Shown: positions 1-8,765, counted from the stretch's first letter. The stretch: DNA of 64,000 bases from Streptococcus oralis (GCF_022749195.1 NZ_CP094226.1:770001-834000); one strand, 5' to 3'. A program made the numbers and translations. The notes: generated by a model not told the origin, from the sequence alone.

Positions 1-416
1 GAAATCATACTACCTAGATAGAGGCTTCCAAAGAATACGATTGCTAGATAGAGACAGAAAACAGGCGCAAATCCGAAAATCACTCCAGCACTGGTTGCGA
101 CAGCCTTACCCCCTTTAAATCCTGCAAAGATAGGAAAGGTATGTCCAATTACGGCCAAAAGACCAAAGATGAGAGGTGATACACCTTGAAGGTGGAAAAG
201 GATTGGAAGGAGAGTGGCCAAGGTTCCTTTAAAGAAGTCAATCACAAAGGTTGCCATACCCGCTTTCTTACCTAAAATTCGGAAAGTATTGGTTGTTCCG
301 GTGTTTCCAGAACCATGTTCACGCAGATTTGTTTGAAAGAAGATTTGTCCAATCCAAAGACCAGACGGAATCGAACCTAGCAGATAAGCTAAAATTAATA
401 ATACAAATGTCATCAT
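1..416 (-). CDS. plsY: Glycerol-3-phosphate acyltransferase PlsY (C-terminal part cut by window edge)
   Basis: PlsY transfers an acyl group from acyl-phosphate to glycerol-3-phosphate, the first membrane step of phospholipid synthesis. The reverse complement reads [19 protein letters not shown], then the family signatures [16 protein letters not shown] and [19 protein letters not shown], with hydrophobic segments between them. About 138 of roughly 210 residues are present; the rest lies beyond base 1. It diverges from parE. There is no Shine-Dalgarno sequence before the ATG; instead an extended -10 box sits 12 nt upstream, so the mRNA is predicted to be leaderless (see findings). Recognition is firm. 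Confidence 0.95.
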   Translation of the reverse strand, partial: MMTFVLLILAYLLGSIPSGLWIGQIFFQTNLREHGSGNTGTTNTFRILGKKAGMATFVIDFFKGTLATLLPILFHLQGVSPLIFGLLAVIGHTFPIFAGFKGGKAVATSAGVIFGFAPVFCLYLAIVFFGSLYLGSMI

Positions 417-422
417 AGAACT

Positions 423-431
423 ATTATATCA
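423..431 (-). promoter_or_regulatory. Extended -10 promoter of plsY, leaderless type
   Basis: On the minus strand the sequence TGATATAATAGTTCTATG runs straight into the plsY start codon. The first T of TATAAT is 12 nt from the A of ATG, so transcription should begin at or next to the start codon. No -35 box of quality and no ribosome binding site are visible. Confidence 0.6.
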
Positions 432-493
432 TGAAATGGTATAGAAAGTCAGAGAATTTCCTGTGAAATTGTGACGGCTGAAAGGGAAAAACT

Positions 494-522
494 TTGCAAA
501 ATTCCTATAAAACCTGTAAAAT
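494..522 (+). promoter_or_regulatory. Predicted sigma-A promoter of parE
   Basis: TTGCAA (494-499), a 17-bp spacer and TAAAAT (517-522) lie upstream of parE. The AGGAGG ribosome binding site follows at 540-545. Inferred from sequence only. Confidence 0.55.
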
Positions 523-551
523 AGTAAAGATGAACAAATAGGAGGTTCCTT

Positions 552-2495
552 GTGTCAAAAAAGGAAATCAATATTAATAACTACAATGATGACGCCATTC
601 AGGTGCTAGAAGGGTTGGATGCGGTCCGTAAACGTCCGGGTATGTATATTGGATCGACCGACGGTGCTGGTCTCCATCACCTAGTCTGGGAAATTGTGGA
701 TAATGCAGTCGATGAAGCCTTGTCTGGATTTGGTGAACGCATTGATGTGACCATCAATAAAGACGGCAGTCTAACCGTTCAAGACCATGGTCGTGGGATG
801 CCAACTGGGATGCATGCCATGGGAATTCCAACTGTTGAGGTTATCTTTACCATTCTCCACGCTGGAGGAAAATTCGGTCAAGGTGGCTACAAAACATCTG
901 GTGGTCTCCACGGGGTGGGATCTTCGGTTGTTAATGCACTCTCAAGTTGGTTGGAAGTTGAAATTACCCGTGACGGTACAGTCTACAAGCAACGATTTGA
1001 AAATGGTGGTAAGCCAGTAACAACTCTTGAAAAGGTTGGGACAGCTGCTAAGTCTAAGACAGGTACCAAGGTTACTTTCATGCCTGACGCGACGATTTTT
1101 TCTACGATTGACTTCAAGTACAATACCATTTCAGAACGACTCAATGAGTCAGCCTTTCTCTTAAAAAATGTCACCTTGTCTTTGACAGATAAGCGAACAG
1201 ATGAAGCAATCGAATTCCATTATGAGAACGGGGTACAAGACTTTGTTTCTTACCTCAATGAAGACAAGGAAACCTTGACGCCAGTCCTATACTTTGAAGG
1301 CGAAGACAATGGTTTCCAAGTGGAAGTTGCCCTCCAGTACAATGATGGGTTTTCAGATAATATTCTATCCTTTGTCAATAACGTTCGCACGAAAGATGGT
1401 GGAACGCATGAGACGGGACTCAAGTCTGCCATTACAAAGGTCATGAATGACTATGCGCGTAAGACAGGTCTTCTCAAGGAAAAAGATAAAAATCTTGAAG
1501 GTTCAGACTATCGTGAGGGACTTGCAGCCGTTCTTTCTATCCTAGTTCCTGAAGAACACCTCCAGTTTGAAGGTCAGACCAAGGATAAACTAGGGAGTCC
1601 TCTGGCTCGTCCAATTGTCGATGGTATTGTGGCTGATAAGTTAACCTTCTTCCTCATGGAAAATGGAGAACTAGCTTCCAATCTCATTCGTAAGGCTATC
1701 AAGGCCCGTGATGCGCGCGAGGCGGCCCGCAAAGCGCGTGATGAGAGCCGAAATGGTAAGAAAAACAAGAAAGACAAGGGCTTGTTGTCTGGAAAATTGA
1801 CTCCAGCTCAATCTAAAAATCCAGCAAAGAACGAGCTCTACCTAGTCGAAGGGGACTCTGCCGGTGGTTCTGCCAAACAAGGCCGTGACCGTAAGTTCCA
1901 GGCTATCTTGCCCCTTCGAGGTAAGGTCATCAATACAGCCAAGGCCAAGATGGCGGATATCCTCAAAAATGAAGAAATCAATACCATGATTTATACCATT
2001 GGTGCGGGTGTGGGAGCAGACTTCTCCATTGAAGATGCCAACTATGACAAAATCATTATCATGACCGATGCGGATACTGACGGTGCTCATATCCAAACCT
2101 TGCTCTTGACATTTTTCTATCGTTACATGCGCCCGCTAGTTGAGGCAGGCCATGTCTATATTGCCCTTCCGCCTCTTTACAAGATGTCCAAAGGCAAAGG
2201 CAAGAAAGAAGAAGTGGCCTATGCTTGGACGGACGGAGAGCTAGAAGAACTCCGCAAGCAATTTGGCAAAGGAGCCACTCTCCAACGCTACAAAGGTCTT
2301 GGTGAGATGAATGCGGACCAACTCTGGGAAACAACCATGAATCCAGAGACTCGAACTCTCATTCGTGTCACGATTGAAGACTTAGCACGCGCCGAACGCC
2401 GTGTTAATGTCCTTATGGGAGATAAGGTCGAACCACGCCGTAAGTGGATTGAGGATAATGTCAAGTTTACGCTTGAGGAAGCGACAGTATTTTAA
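552..2495 (+). CDS. parE: DNA topoisomerase IV subunit B (ParE)
   Basis: ParE is the ATPase subunit of topoisomerase IV, which decatenates chromosomes together with ParC. The 647-aa product has the usual length. The GHKL ATPase site is visible: Glu47 and Asn51 in EIVDNAVDEA, DHGRGMP at 78-84 and GGLHGVGSSVVNAL around 117-130. The TOPRIM domain has EGDSAGG starting at Glu433 and DADTD with Asp506/508/510, and the C-terminal [10 protein letters not shown] motif is present. Asp435, a quinolone-resistance position, is wild type. The start is GTG at 552, 6 nt after AGGAGG. A diverged partial copy of its 3' end lies at about 3052-3346. Confidence 0.98.
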   Translation: MSKKEININNYNDDAIQVLEGLDAVRKRPGMYIGSTDGAGLHHLVWEIVDNAVDEALSGFGERIDVTINKDGSLTVQDHGRGMPTGMHAMGIPTVEVIFTILHAGGKFGQGGYKTSGGLHGVGSSVVNALSSWLEVEITRDGTVYKQRFENGGKPVTTLEKVGTAAKSKTGTKVTFMPDATIFSTIDFKYNTISERLNESAFLLKNVTLSLTDKRTDEAIEFHYENGVQDFVSYLNEDKETLTPVLYFEGEDNGFQVEVALQYNDGFSDNILSFVNNVRTKDGGTHETGLKSAITKVMNDYARKTGLLKEKDKNLEGSDYREGLAAVLSILVPEEHLQFEGQTKDKLGSPLARPIVDGIVADKLTFFLMENGELASNLIRKAIKARDAREAARKARDESRNGKKNKKDKGLLSGKLTPAQSKNPAKNELYLVEGDSAGGSAKQGRDRKFQAILPLRGKVINTAKAKMADILKNEEINTMIYTIGAGVGADFSIEDANYDKIIIMTDADTDGAHIQTLLLTFFYRYMRPLVEAGHVYIALPPLYKMSKGKGKKEEVAYAWTDGELEELRKQFGKGATLQRYKGLGEMNADQLWETTMNPETRTLIRVTIEDLARAERRVNVLMGDKVEPRRKWIEDNVKFTLEEATVF

Positions 2496-2523
2496 TAAAT
2501 TTTAGAATTACAAAGGAGTTATG

Positions 2524-2874
2524 ATGAAAAAAATATATGCTGTTCTATTGGTTGCTTTTATGGCTGTTATTTTATCTGCTTGTGCCTCGAAGGAGGCATG
2601 GCTAAAAGGTACATGGACTAGTAATCAAACAAATTCTAAGTATGAATTTAAAGAAGAAAGTGGGAAATGGACTATTTTAAGTGGTGAAAGAAAAATAGCT
2701 GAGAATCTAGAAGTAAAGGACCGTAAAGATTCGGTTGTAAACTTAATTGATGATAATGGAATTCGATATCAGGTTGAAAAGAAAGATAAAGATACAATTC
2801 ATCTTGAAATATTTAATTCAGACGGACTTTCTGCTACTAATGGTCAAAGCTTCGAATTTAAAAAGGATCAATAA
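2524..2874 (+). CDS. Small lipoprotein, function unknown
   Basis: The protein of about 116 aa begins with a lipoprotein signal peptide: MKKIYAVLLVAFMAVILSAC, with lipobox LSAC. The mature part is short, charged and beta-rich, and I do not recognise the domain. Two ATGs are adjacent (2521 and 2524). AAAGGAG ends only 2 nt before the first, so 2524 is preferred. It is more AT-rich than parE. It lies between the intact parE and a diverged duplicate of the parE 3' end, which suggests it came in by recombination at this position. Role unknown; presumably anchored to the outer face of the membrane. Confidence 0.8.
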   Translation: MKKIYAVLLVAFMAVILSACASKEAWLKGTWTSNQTNSKYEFKEESGKWTILSGERKIAENLEVKDRKDSVVNLIDDNGIRYQVEKKDKDTIHLEIFNSDGLSATNGQSFEFKKDQ

Positions 2875-3051
2875 AATGACAAAAAGGTTAATCTTTAATT
2901 TTAACTAAATTTTAGGTTATTTCAGCTAATAAGCAAAGTAAGATTTCGTTTTATAGAAACTGTGACAGGATTGTTGGATTTTGAATTATATCACAGGTAT
3001 CAAAAATTATACAGGTAAAGTTTGCTAATCTATTTCCAAGTAAACTACTTT

Positions 3052-3346
3052 CAATAATGAAGATGAGGAAACCTTGACGCCAGCCCTATACTTTGAAGGC
3101 GAAGACAATGGTTTTTAAGTGGAAGTTGCCCTCCAACGCTACAAGGGTCTTGGTGAGATGAATGCGTATCAACTCTGGGAAACAACGATGAATCCAGAAA
3201 CCCGCACTCTTATCCGTGTCACAATCGAAGACCTAGCCCGCGCTGAACGCCGTGTCAATGTCCTCATGGGAGACAAGGTTGAACCACGCCGCAAGTGGAT
3301 TGAAGACAATGTCAAGTTTACGCTGAAAGAAGCGACAGTGTTTTAA
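3052..3346 (+). pseudogene. Truncated, internally deleted copy of parE
   Basis: Bases from about 3052 to 3135 match parE 1256-1336; from 3131 on they match parE 2280-2495 through to the stop codon. The two parE segments are joined at a shared CTCCA, removing 948 bp (316 codons, in frame). A CAA codon has become TAA at 3116-3118. Over the last 212 nt there are about 25 differences from the intact parE. Nearly all are synonymous; the only amino-acid changes are Asp to Tyr and Glu to Lys. That pattern fits a once-functional foreign or ancestral parE allele rather than a locally decayed duplicate. The frame open from 3119 has no credible start. Confidence 0.88.
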
Positions 3347-3358
3347 GGAGTATGATTA

Positions 3359-3835
3359 ATGGATAGTTCAGGACATTCGATTTTTGGAAGTTATTTGGGT
3401 TTGGTTTTCTTAGTTTCTTTACCCTCGGCTATTCTTGCATTCTACATTAACAGTCGAAAAAAAAGTTTCCAAGGTTTATATGCACCGATTGTATTTACCT
3501 TGTTTATGATCTTGATGCTTTTATTCAATATGGATTCGTCAGAATCCGGTTCTTTAGTGGCATCCTTTGTCATGATTTTATTTGGTTTTCCTTTGATAGC
3601 AGGAGCCTTAATCTACACACTTATTCGATTGTGTTATGTCTATCCGGAGAAACGGTGGAAGGCTTTTTTGATTTTCCTATCCTATATTTTAGGTCCCCTA
3701 TCTGTAGGTGTTCTGGGATCGTATGTGGTAAATTTAGTTCAGATACATCTGTTGACATTCTTGGTAATGATTTTGATGATTCTGGTTTCTTATCTTCCTC
3801 CTCTCTATCTCCATTACACCAAACGAAATCAGTAA
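3359..3835 (+). CDS. Multi-pass membrane protein, function unknown
   Basis: The 158-aa protein has about five hydrophobic helices, roughly residues 9-28, 42-57, 65-87, 102-122 and 129-148, and a basic C-terminus (HYTKRNQ). The ATG at 3359 is 8 nt after TAAGGAG, which begins at the stop of the parE remnant. An earlier ATG at 3352 stops after four codons. I recognise no family. It sits between the parE remnant and the ant-like gene, in the accessory interval separating parE and parC. Confidence 0.75.
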   Translation: MDSSGHSIFGSYLGLVFLVSLPSAILAFYINSRKKSFQGLYAPIVFTLFMILMLLFNMDSSESGSLVASFVMILFGFPLIAGALIYTLIRLCYVYPEKRWKAFLIFLSYILGPLSVGVLGSYVVNLVQIHLLTFLVMILMILVSYLPPLYLHYTKRNQ

Positions 3836-3959
3836 GACAAGAATACTTTTTGGTAGGGGATAGAGATTAATTGCTTAGCTAATGTCAGAGATGACCGATT
3901 GTTTACAATTTATAATAAAAAACAATTTCAAAAAGCTCTAAGTGATGAAGGAGTGAAAG

Positions 3960-4778
3960 ATGAGAAATGACCAGGAAATATTTGAACTAATTTCACAGAC
4001 TGCTAAATCTTTACAAGTTGAGGCTGTGGCTCTATCTGGTTCGAGAACGGATACAAAAGCACCAAAAGATGAGTTTCAGGACTACGATGTTGTCTATATT
4101 GTGGATGACTTAGATTATCTGACGAGGGATCTTTCTTGGCTGACCCAGTTCGGCAAACGTATCATCGAGCAAGAGGTTACTCTGGGACATCGCCGTCTCT
4201 ACCTCATGCTTTTCGAAGATGGCAATCGGATTGATTTAACCCTCTGCCCCAAAGACCAAATTCAAGAGTGGTTAGAAAACGAAGCGGATTTCACGGTACT
4301 AGAGGATCCTAAGGGTTTGTTTGAGTCTTATTATCCCAGGCCAGAACGTTTCTGGATACATCCAGCTAGTGAGATGGATTTTAAAAAAACTTGTAATGAA
4401 TTTTGGTGGGTGTCAGCTTACGTGGTTAAAGGAATTTGTCGCAAGCAAGTCATATATGCGACAGACCATCTCTACGGTATTTGTCAACAAGAACTCTTAA
4501 AAGTTATGGCCTGGCAGGTAGCAAGTGATAGGGGAAGAGTTGATATTGGAAAGAACTACAAGTATCTCTTTAACTATTTACCTGCTGAGAAAGAGAAGGA
4601 ATTCTCAAATCTACTTGATTTCACAAGTTTAGACAAAATCATTCAGTCTTTATTGGCTACGATGCAAATTTTTCATCAAGAAGCTCAAAGTCTTTCCCAA
4701 AAGATGGGCTTTGAATACGATAGGGAAGTAGCTGAGAAGATGATTCAGTATGCTAAGGAGAGACTTCTTAATCGCTAA
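3960..4778 (+). CDS. Aminoglycoside 6-adenylyltransferase-like protein (ANT(6) family)
   Basis: The 272-aa protein belongs to the streptomycin adenylyltransferase family, which transfers AMP from ATP to aminoglycosides. The nucleotidyltransferase signature is intact: GSR at 27-29, then DEFQDYDVV with Asp41 and Asp43, and a third carboxylate Asp93 in NRIDLTL. The region GSRTDTKAPKDEFQDYD closely resembles ANT(6) enzymes. AAGGAG lies 7-8 nt before the ATG. An ant-like gene between parE and parC is known in viridans streptococci and in pneumococci that acquired DNA from them. Whether it confers resistance cannot be read from sequence. Confidence 0.9.
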   Translation: MRNDQEIFELISQTAKSLQVEAVALSGSRTDTKAPKDEFQDYDVVYIVDDLDYLTRDLSWLTQFGKRIIEQEVTLGHRRLYLMLFEDGNRIDLTLCPKDQIQEWLENEADFTVLEDPKGLFESYYPRPERFWIHPASEMDFKKTCNEFWWVSAYVVKGICRKQVIYATDHLYGICQQELLKVMAWQVASDRGRVDIGKNYKYLFNYLPAEKEKEFSNLLDFTSLDKIIQSLLATMQIFHQEAQSLSQKMGFEYDREVAEKMIQYAKERLLNR

Positions 4779-5022
4779 CTACATAAATACCTTAATTTTA
4801 AAAGATTAAACTACAGAAAGGATTGTTTGGTTACTTACGGTAACTGAACATGGGACTAATTCCCGTAAAATATCTTTTACTGCATAAAAACTACTCTACA
4901 TTCTTTGAAAGGAGTTGAACACGCCCTAAATGTTGTGTGAAAAAGATAAATTCTCTTGTGAGCATCGCTCACTGCAATAATTTACTATTTTCACTTTGCA
5001 TTTTACGGGCTTTGTATCCTAT
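4779..5022. other. 244-bp interval before parC with hairpins and a possible 16-aa ORF
   Basis: No established gene is seen. A perfect hairpin GTGAGC-ATC-GCTCAC lies at 4958-4972 and another, GTTAC-TTACG-GTAAC, around 4832-4846. AAAGGAG at 4908-4914 is followed 15 nt later by ATG at 4930, which opens a 16-codon frame (MLCEKDKFSCEHRSLQ) ending at 4980. The spacing is poor and translation is unproven. It may be the remnant of a lost gene or a parC leader. Confidence 0.35.
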
Positions 5023-7503
5023 ATGAGTAATATCCAAAACATGTCCCTAGAGGACATAATGGGAGAGCGCTTTGGTCGCTACTCCAAGTACATCATTCAA
5101 GACCGGGCTTTGCCAGATATTCGTGATGGATTGAAGCCGGTTCAGCGTCGTATTCTTTATTCTATGAATAAGGATGGCAATACCTTTGACAAGAGCTACC
5201 GCAAGTCGGCCAAGTCAGTCGGGAATATCATGGGAAATTTCCACCCACACGGGGATTCTTCTATCTATGATGCCATGGTTCGTATGTCTCAGGACTGGAA
5301 AAACCGTGAGATTCTAGTTGAAATGCACGGTAATAACGGTTCTATGGACGGAGATCCGCCTGCGGCTATGCGTTATACCGAGGCTCGTTTGTCTGAGATT
5401 GCTGGTTATCTTCTTCAAGATATCGAGAAAAAGACAGTTCCTTTTGCTTGGAACTTTGACGATACCGAGAAAGAACCCACGGTTTTACCAGCAGCCTTTC
5501 CAAACCTCTTGGTTAATGGTTCGACTGGGATTTCGGCTGGATATGCCACAGATATTCCACCGCATAATTTAGCTGAGGTTATTGATGCGACGGTTTACAT
5601 GATTGACCACCCAACAGCCAAGGTGGACAAACTCATGGAATTCTTGCCTGGACCTGACTTCCCTACAGGGGCTATCATTCAAGGGCGTGATGAAATCAAG
5701 AAAGCCTATGAAACTGGGAAGGGGCGCGTGGTTGTTCGTTCTAAGACGGAGATTGAAAAACTAAAAGGTGGTAAGGAGCAAATCGTTATTAGTGAGATTC
5801 CTTATGAAATTAATAAGGCTAATCTCGTCAAGAAAATCGATGATGTTCGTGTCAATAACAAGGTGGCTGGTATTGCTGAGGTTCGTGATGAGTCTGACCG
5901 TGATGGTCTTCGCATTGCTATCGAACTCAAGAAAGACGCCAATACCGAGCTTGTTCTTAACTATCTCTTCAAATACACCGACCTACAAATCAACTACAAC
6001 TTTAACATGGTAGCGATTGACAATTTCACACCTCGTCAGGTCGGGATTGTCCCAATCCTGTCTAGCTACATCGCCCACCGTCGTGAAGTGATTTTGGCTC
6101 GTTCACGCTTTGACAAGGAAAAGGCTGAGAAACGTCTTCACATCGTTGAAGGTTTAATTCGCGTAATTTCAATTTTGGACGAAGTCATTGCCCTTATCCG
6201 TGCCTCTGAGAACAAGTCTGACGCCAAGGAAAACCTCAAGGTCAGCTATGAGTTTACAGAAGAGCAGGCTGAAGCCATCGTGACCTTACAACTTTACCGT
6301 TTGACCAATACAGACGTGGTTGTCTTGCAGGAAGAAGAAGCAGAACTTCGTGAAAAGATTGCCATGCTTGCGGCTATCATCGGTGATGAACGTACCATGT
6401 ACAATCTCATGAAGAAAGAGCTTCGTGAGGTCAAGAAGAAATTTGCGACACCACGTTTGAGTACTTTGGAAGATACTGCGAAAGCAATCGAGATTGATAC
6501 AGCTAGTTTGATTGCCGAGGAAGATACTTATGTCAGCGTAACCAAGGCAGGCTATATCAAGCGTACTAGCCCACGTTCCTTTGCAGCTTCTACGCTGGAA
6601 GAAATTGGTAAACGTGATGATGATCGTTTGATCTTTGTTCAAGCTACTAAGACAACCCAGCACCTCTTGATGTTCACGACTCTTGGGAATGTCATCTATC
6701 GACCAATCCACGAATTGGCAGATATTCGTTGGAAGGATATCGGAGAGCACCTAAGCCAAACTGTCACAAACTTCGAAACTAATGAAGAAATCCTTTATGT
6801 TGAAGTGGTAGATCAGTTTGATGATGCGACAACCTACTTTGCTGCAACTCGTCTTGGTCAAATTAAACGTGTAGAACGCAAAGAATTCACTCCATGGCGG
6901 ACCTACAAGTCTAAGTCTGTCAAGTATGCCAAACTCAAAGACGAGACAGACCAGATAGTAGCAGTAGCTCCAATCAAACTAGATGATGTTCTCTTGATTA
7001 GTCAAAACGGTTATGCCCTTCGTTTTAATATCGAAGAGGTTCCAGTTGTTGGTTCCAAGGCGGCAGGGGTCAAGGCTATGAACCTGAAAGCAGATGATGT
7101 CCTCCAATCCGCATTTATCTGTAACACTTCATCCTTCTACCTCTTGACCCAACGTGGTAGCTTGAAACGTGTCTCTTGTGAGGAAATTCCGGCGACCAGC
7201 CGTGCTAAACGAGGCCTACAAGTCTTGCGTGAGTTGAAAAACAAACCGCACCGAGTCTTCTTGGCTGGAGCAGTTGCAGAGCAAGGTTTCGTTGGTGATC
7301 TCTTTAGTACAGAAGTAGAAGAAAACGACCAAACGTTACTTGTCCAATCTAACAAGGGAACAATCTATGAGAGTCGATTGCAAGACCTCAACTTGTCAGA
7401 ACGTACTAGCAATGGAAGCTTTATTTCAGACACCATTTCAGATGAAGAAGTTTTCGATGCTTACCTCAAAGAAGTCTTTAAAGAGGATAAAGCGAATTCA
7501 TAA
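5023..7503 (+). CDS. parC: DNA topoisomerase IV subunit A (ParC)
   Basis: ParC is the DNA-cleaving subunit of topoisomerase IV. MSNIQNMSLEDIMGERFGRY gives the expected 826-aa length from ATG 5023; the frame extends up to a TTG at 4996 but that adds nine unlikely residues. The catalytic Tyr118 is in AMRYTEARL. The quinolone-resistance region is wild type, with Ser79 and Asp83 in [10 protein letters not shown]. Gly52 and Asp91 are variants I associate with viridans strains. The C-terminal half has the repeating beta-pinwheel blades. No strong Shine-Dalgarno precedes the ATG. A terminator follows directly. Confidence 0.98.
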   Translation: MSNIQNMSLEDIMGERFGRYSKYIIQDRALPDIRDGLKPVQRRILYSMNKDGNTFDKSYRKSAKSVGNIMGNFHPHGDSSIYDAMVRMSQDWKNREILVEMHGNNGSMDGDPPAAMRYTEARLSEIAGYLLQDIEKKTVPFAWNFDDTEKEPTVLPAAFPNLLVNGSTGISAGYATDIPPHNLAEVIDATVYMIDHPTAKVDKLMEFLPGPDFPTGAIIQGRDEIKKAYETGKGRVVVRSKTEIEKLKGGKEQIVISEIPYEINKANLVKKIDDVRVNNKVAGIAEVRDESDRDGLRIAIELKKDANTELVLNYLFKYTDLQINYNFNMVAIDNFTPRQVGIVPILSSYIAHRREVILARSRFDKEKAEKRLHIVEGLIRVISILDEVIALIRASENKSDAKENLKVSYEFTEEQAEAIVTLQLYRLTNTDVVVLQEEEAELREKIAMLAAIIGDERTMYNLMKKELREVKKKFATPRLSTLEDTAKAIEIDTASLIAEEDTYVSVTKAGYIKRTSPRSFAASTLEEIGKRDDDRLIFVQATKTTQHLLMFTTLGNVIYRPIHELADIRWKDIGEHLSQTVTNFETNEEILYVEVVDQFDDATTYFAATRLGQIKRVERKEFTPWRTYKSKSVKYAKLKDETDQIVAVAPIKLDDVLLISQNGYALRFNIEEVPVVGSKAAGVKAMNLKADDVLQSAFICNTSSFYLLTQRGSLKRVSCEEIPATSRAKRGLQVLRELKNKPHRVFLAGAVAEQGFVGDLFSTEVEENDQTLLVQSNKGTIYESRLQDLNLSERTSNGSFISDTISDEEVFDAYLKEVFKEDKANS

Positions 7504-7532
7504 AAAAATCAGTCCAGAGGGCTGATTTTTTG
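7504..7532 (+). terminator. Rho-independent terminator after parC
   Basis: AAATCAG and CC pair with GG and CTGATTT around an AGA loop, followed by a T run; it begins at the parC stop codon. Confidence 0.85.
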
Positions 7533-7540
7533 TATTGAAA

Positions 7541-7555
7541 AATTTTCAGAAAATT
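7541..7555 (+). promoter_or_regulatory. CodY box upstream of ilvE
   Basis: AATTTTCAGAAAATT is a 15/15 match to the established CodY operator AATTTTCWGAAAATT. It lies about 75 bp before the ilvE start, just upstream of a possible TTGAAA (7567-7572) and TAGAAT (7589-7594) promoter. CodY represses amino-acid synthesis genes when branched-chain amino acids are abundant, which fits ilvE. Confidence 0.88.
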
Positions 7556-7630
7556 ACAAATAATACTTGAAATTTTACTAGAAAAGTGTAGAATAGAACA
7601 CATAGTTTGAATAGTACAAAGGAGAAACAC

Positions 7631-8653
7631 ATGACAGTTGCAATTGATTGGGAAAACCTTGGATTTGCTTATATGAAATTACCTTACCGTTATATCGCTC
7701 ACTACAAAAATGGTCAATGGGATCAAGGAGAATTGACAGAGGATGCAACCTTGCATATTTCAGAGTCTTCTCCAAGTCTCCACTATGGACAGCAAGCATT
7801 TGAGGGATTGAAAGCCTATCGTACCAAGGACGGCAGTGTTCAATTGTTCCGTCCTGACGAAAATGCCAAGCGTTTGCAACGTACTTGTGACCGTCTTTTG
7901 ATGCCACAAGTTCCGACAGAAATGTTTGTAGAAGCTTGTAAAGCAGTTGTGCGTGCCAATGAAGATTATGTACCACCATACGGAACAGGTGGAACCCTTT
8001 ATCTTCGTCCACTTTTGATTGGTGTTGGAGATATTATCGGGGTTAAACCAGCAGAAGAGTATATTTTCACCATCTTTGCTATGCCAGTTGGTAACTATTT
8101 TAAAGGTGGTTTAGTCCCAACCAACTTCTTGATTCAGGATGAATACGACCGTGCAGCTCCGAATGGTACAGGTGCGGCCAAGGTAGGAGGAAACTATGCT
8201 GCTAGTCTCCTCCCAGGTAAAATGGCCAAGTCACGCCAATTCTCAGATGTTATCTACCTAGACCCATCTACACATACAAAAATTGAAGAAGTCGGTTCAG
8301 CTAACTTCTTTGGAATCACGGCAGACAATGAATTTGTTACGCCATTGAGTCCATCTATCTTGCCATCTATTACCAAGTATTCTTTGCTTTACTTGGCAGA
8401 ACACCGCTTGGGCTTGACACCGATTGAAGGCGATGTCCCAATTGATAATTTGGATCGTTTTGTAGAGGCAGGAGCTTGTGGTACAGCAGCGGTCATTTCG
8501 CCAATTGGGGGAATCCAACATGGCGATGATTTCCATGTTTTCTACAGTGAAACAGAAGTAGGTCCTGTTACACGTAAACTCTATGATGAATTGACTGGTA
8601 TCCAATTTGGTGATGTAGAAGCACCAGAAGGATGGATTGTCAAAGTGGACTAA
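7631..8653 (+). CDS. ilvE: Branched-chain amino acid aminotransferase
   Basis: IlvE is a PLP enzyme that interconverts leucine, isoleucine and valine with their 2-oxo acids. The 340-aa product starts at ATG 7631, 7 nt after AAAGGAG; an in-frame ATG at 7607 lacks a ribosome binding site. Class IV motifs are visible: YGQQAFEGLKAY near residue 55, GGTLYLRP, AAKVGGNYAAS with the PLP lysine region, and VGSANFFGI. It is monocistronic behind a perfect CodY box, so control by branched-chain amino acid supply is expected. Confidence 0.97.
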   Translation: MTVAIDWENLGFAYMKLPYRYIAHYKNGQWDQGELTEDATLHISESSPSLHYGQQAFEGLKAYRTKDGSVQLFRPDENAKRLQRTCDRLLMPQVPTEMFVEACKAVVRANEDYVPPYGTGGTLYLRPLLIGVGDIIGVKPAEEYIFTIFAMPVGNYFKGGLVPTNFLIQDEYDRAAPNGTGAAKVGGNYAASLLPGKMAKSRQFSDVIYLDPSTHTKIEEVGSANFFGITADNEFVTPLSPSILPSITKYSLLYLAEHRLGLTPIEGDVPIDNLDRFVEAGACGTAAVISPIGGIQHGDDFHVFYSETEVGPVTRKLYDELTGIQFGDVEAPEGWIVKVD

Positions 8654-8669
8654 AAGACATGAAGTAAAG

Positions 8670-8711
8670 AAGAACTCCGTAGCAGTTGTAATGGCTGAAA
8701 TGGAGTTTTTT
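8670..8711 (+). terminator. Likely terminator after ilvE
   Basis: AACTCC (8673-8678) pairs with GGAGTT (8702-8707) across a loop with a weak inner stem, followed by TTTTTT. Confidence 0.6.
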
Positions 8712-8765
8712 CTTGCTAGTTTGAGCATTTTCTTGTACAATAGAAAAAGTGAAAAGAGGTAGAGT

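Noticed and set aside
2875..3051. Gene or repeat between the lipoprotein gene and the parE remnant
   Set aside because: AT-rich sequence without a credible start, ribosome binding site, terminator or recognisable repeat.
3119..3346. A 75-aa protein in the parE remnant
   Set aside because: It has no start signal, directly follows a stop within parE-derived sequence, and is only the ParE C-terminus.
4996..5022. N-terminal extension of parC from TTG 4996
   Set aside because: It would add nine residues not found in known ParC; ATG 5023 gives the expected start MSNIQN and length.
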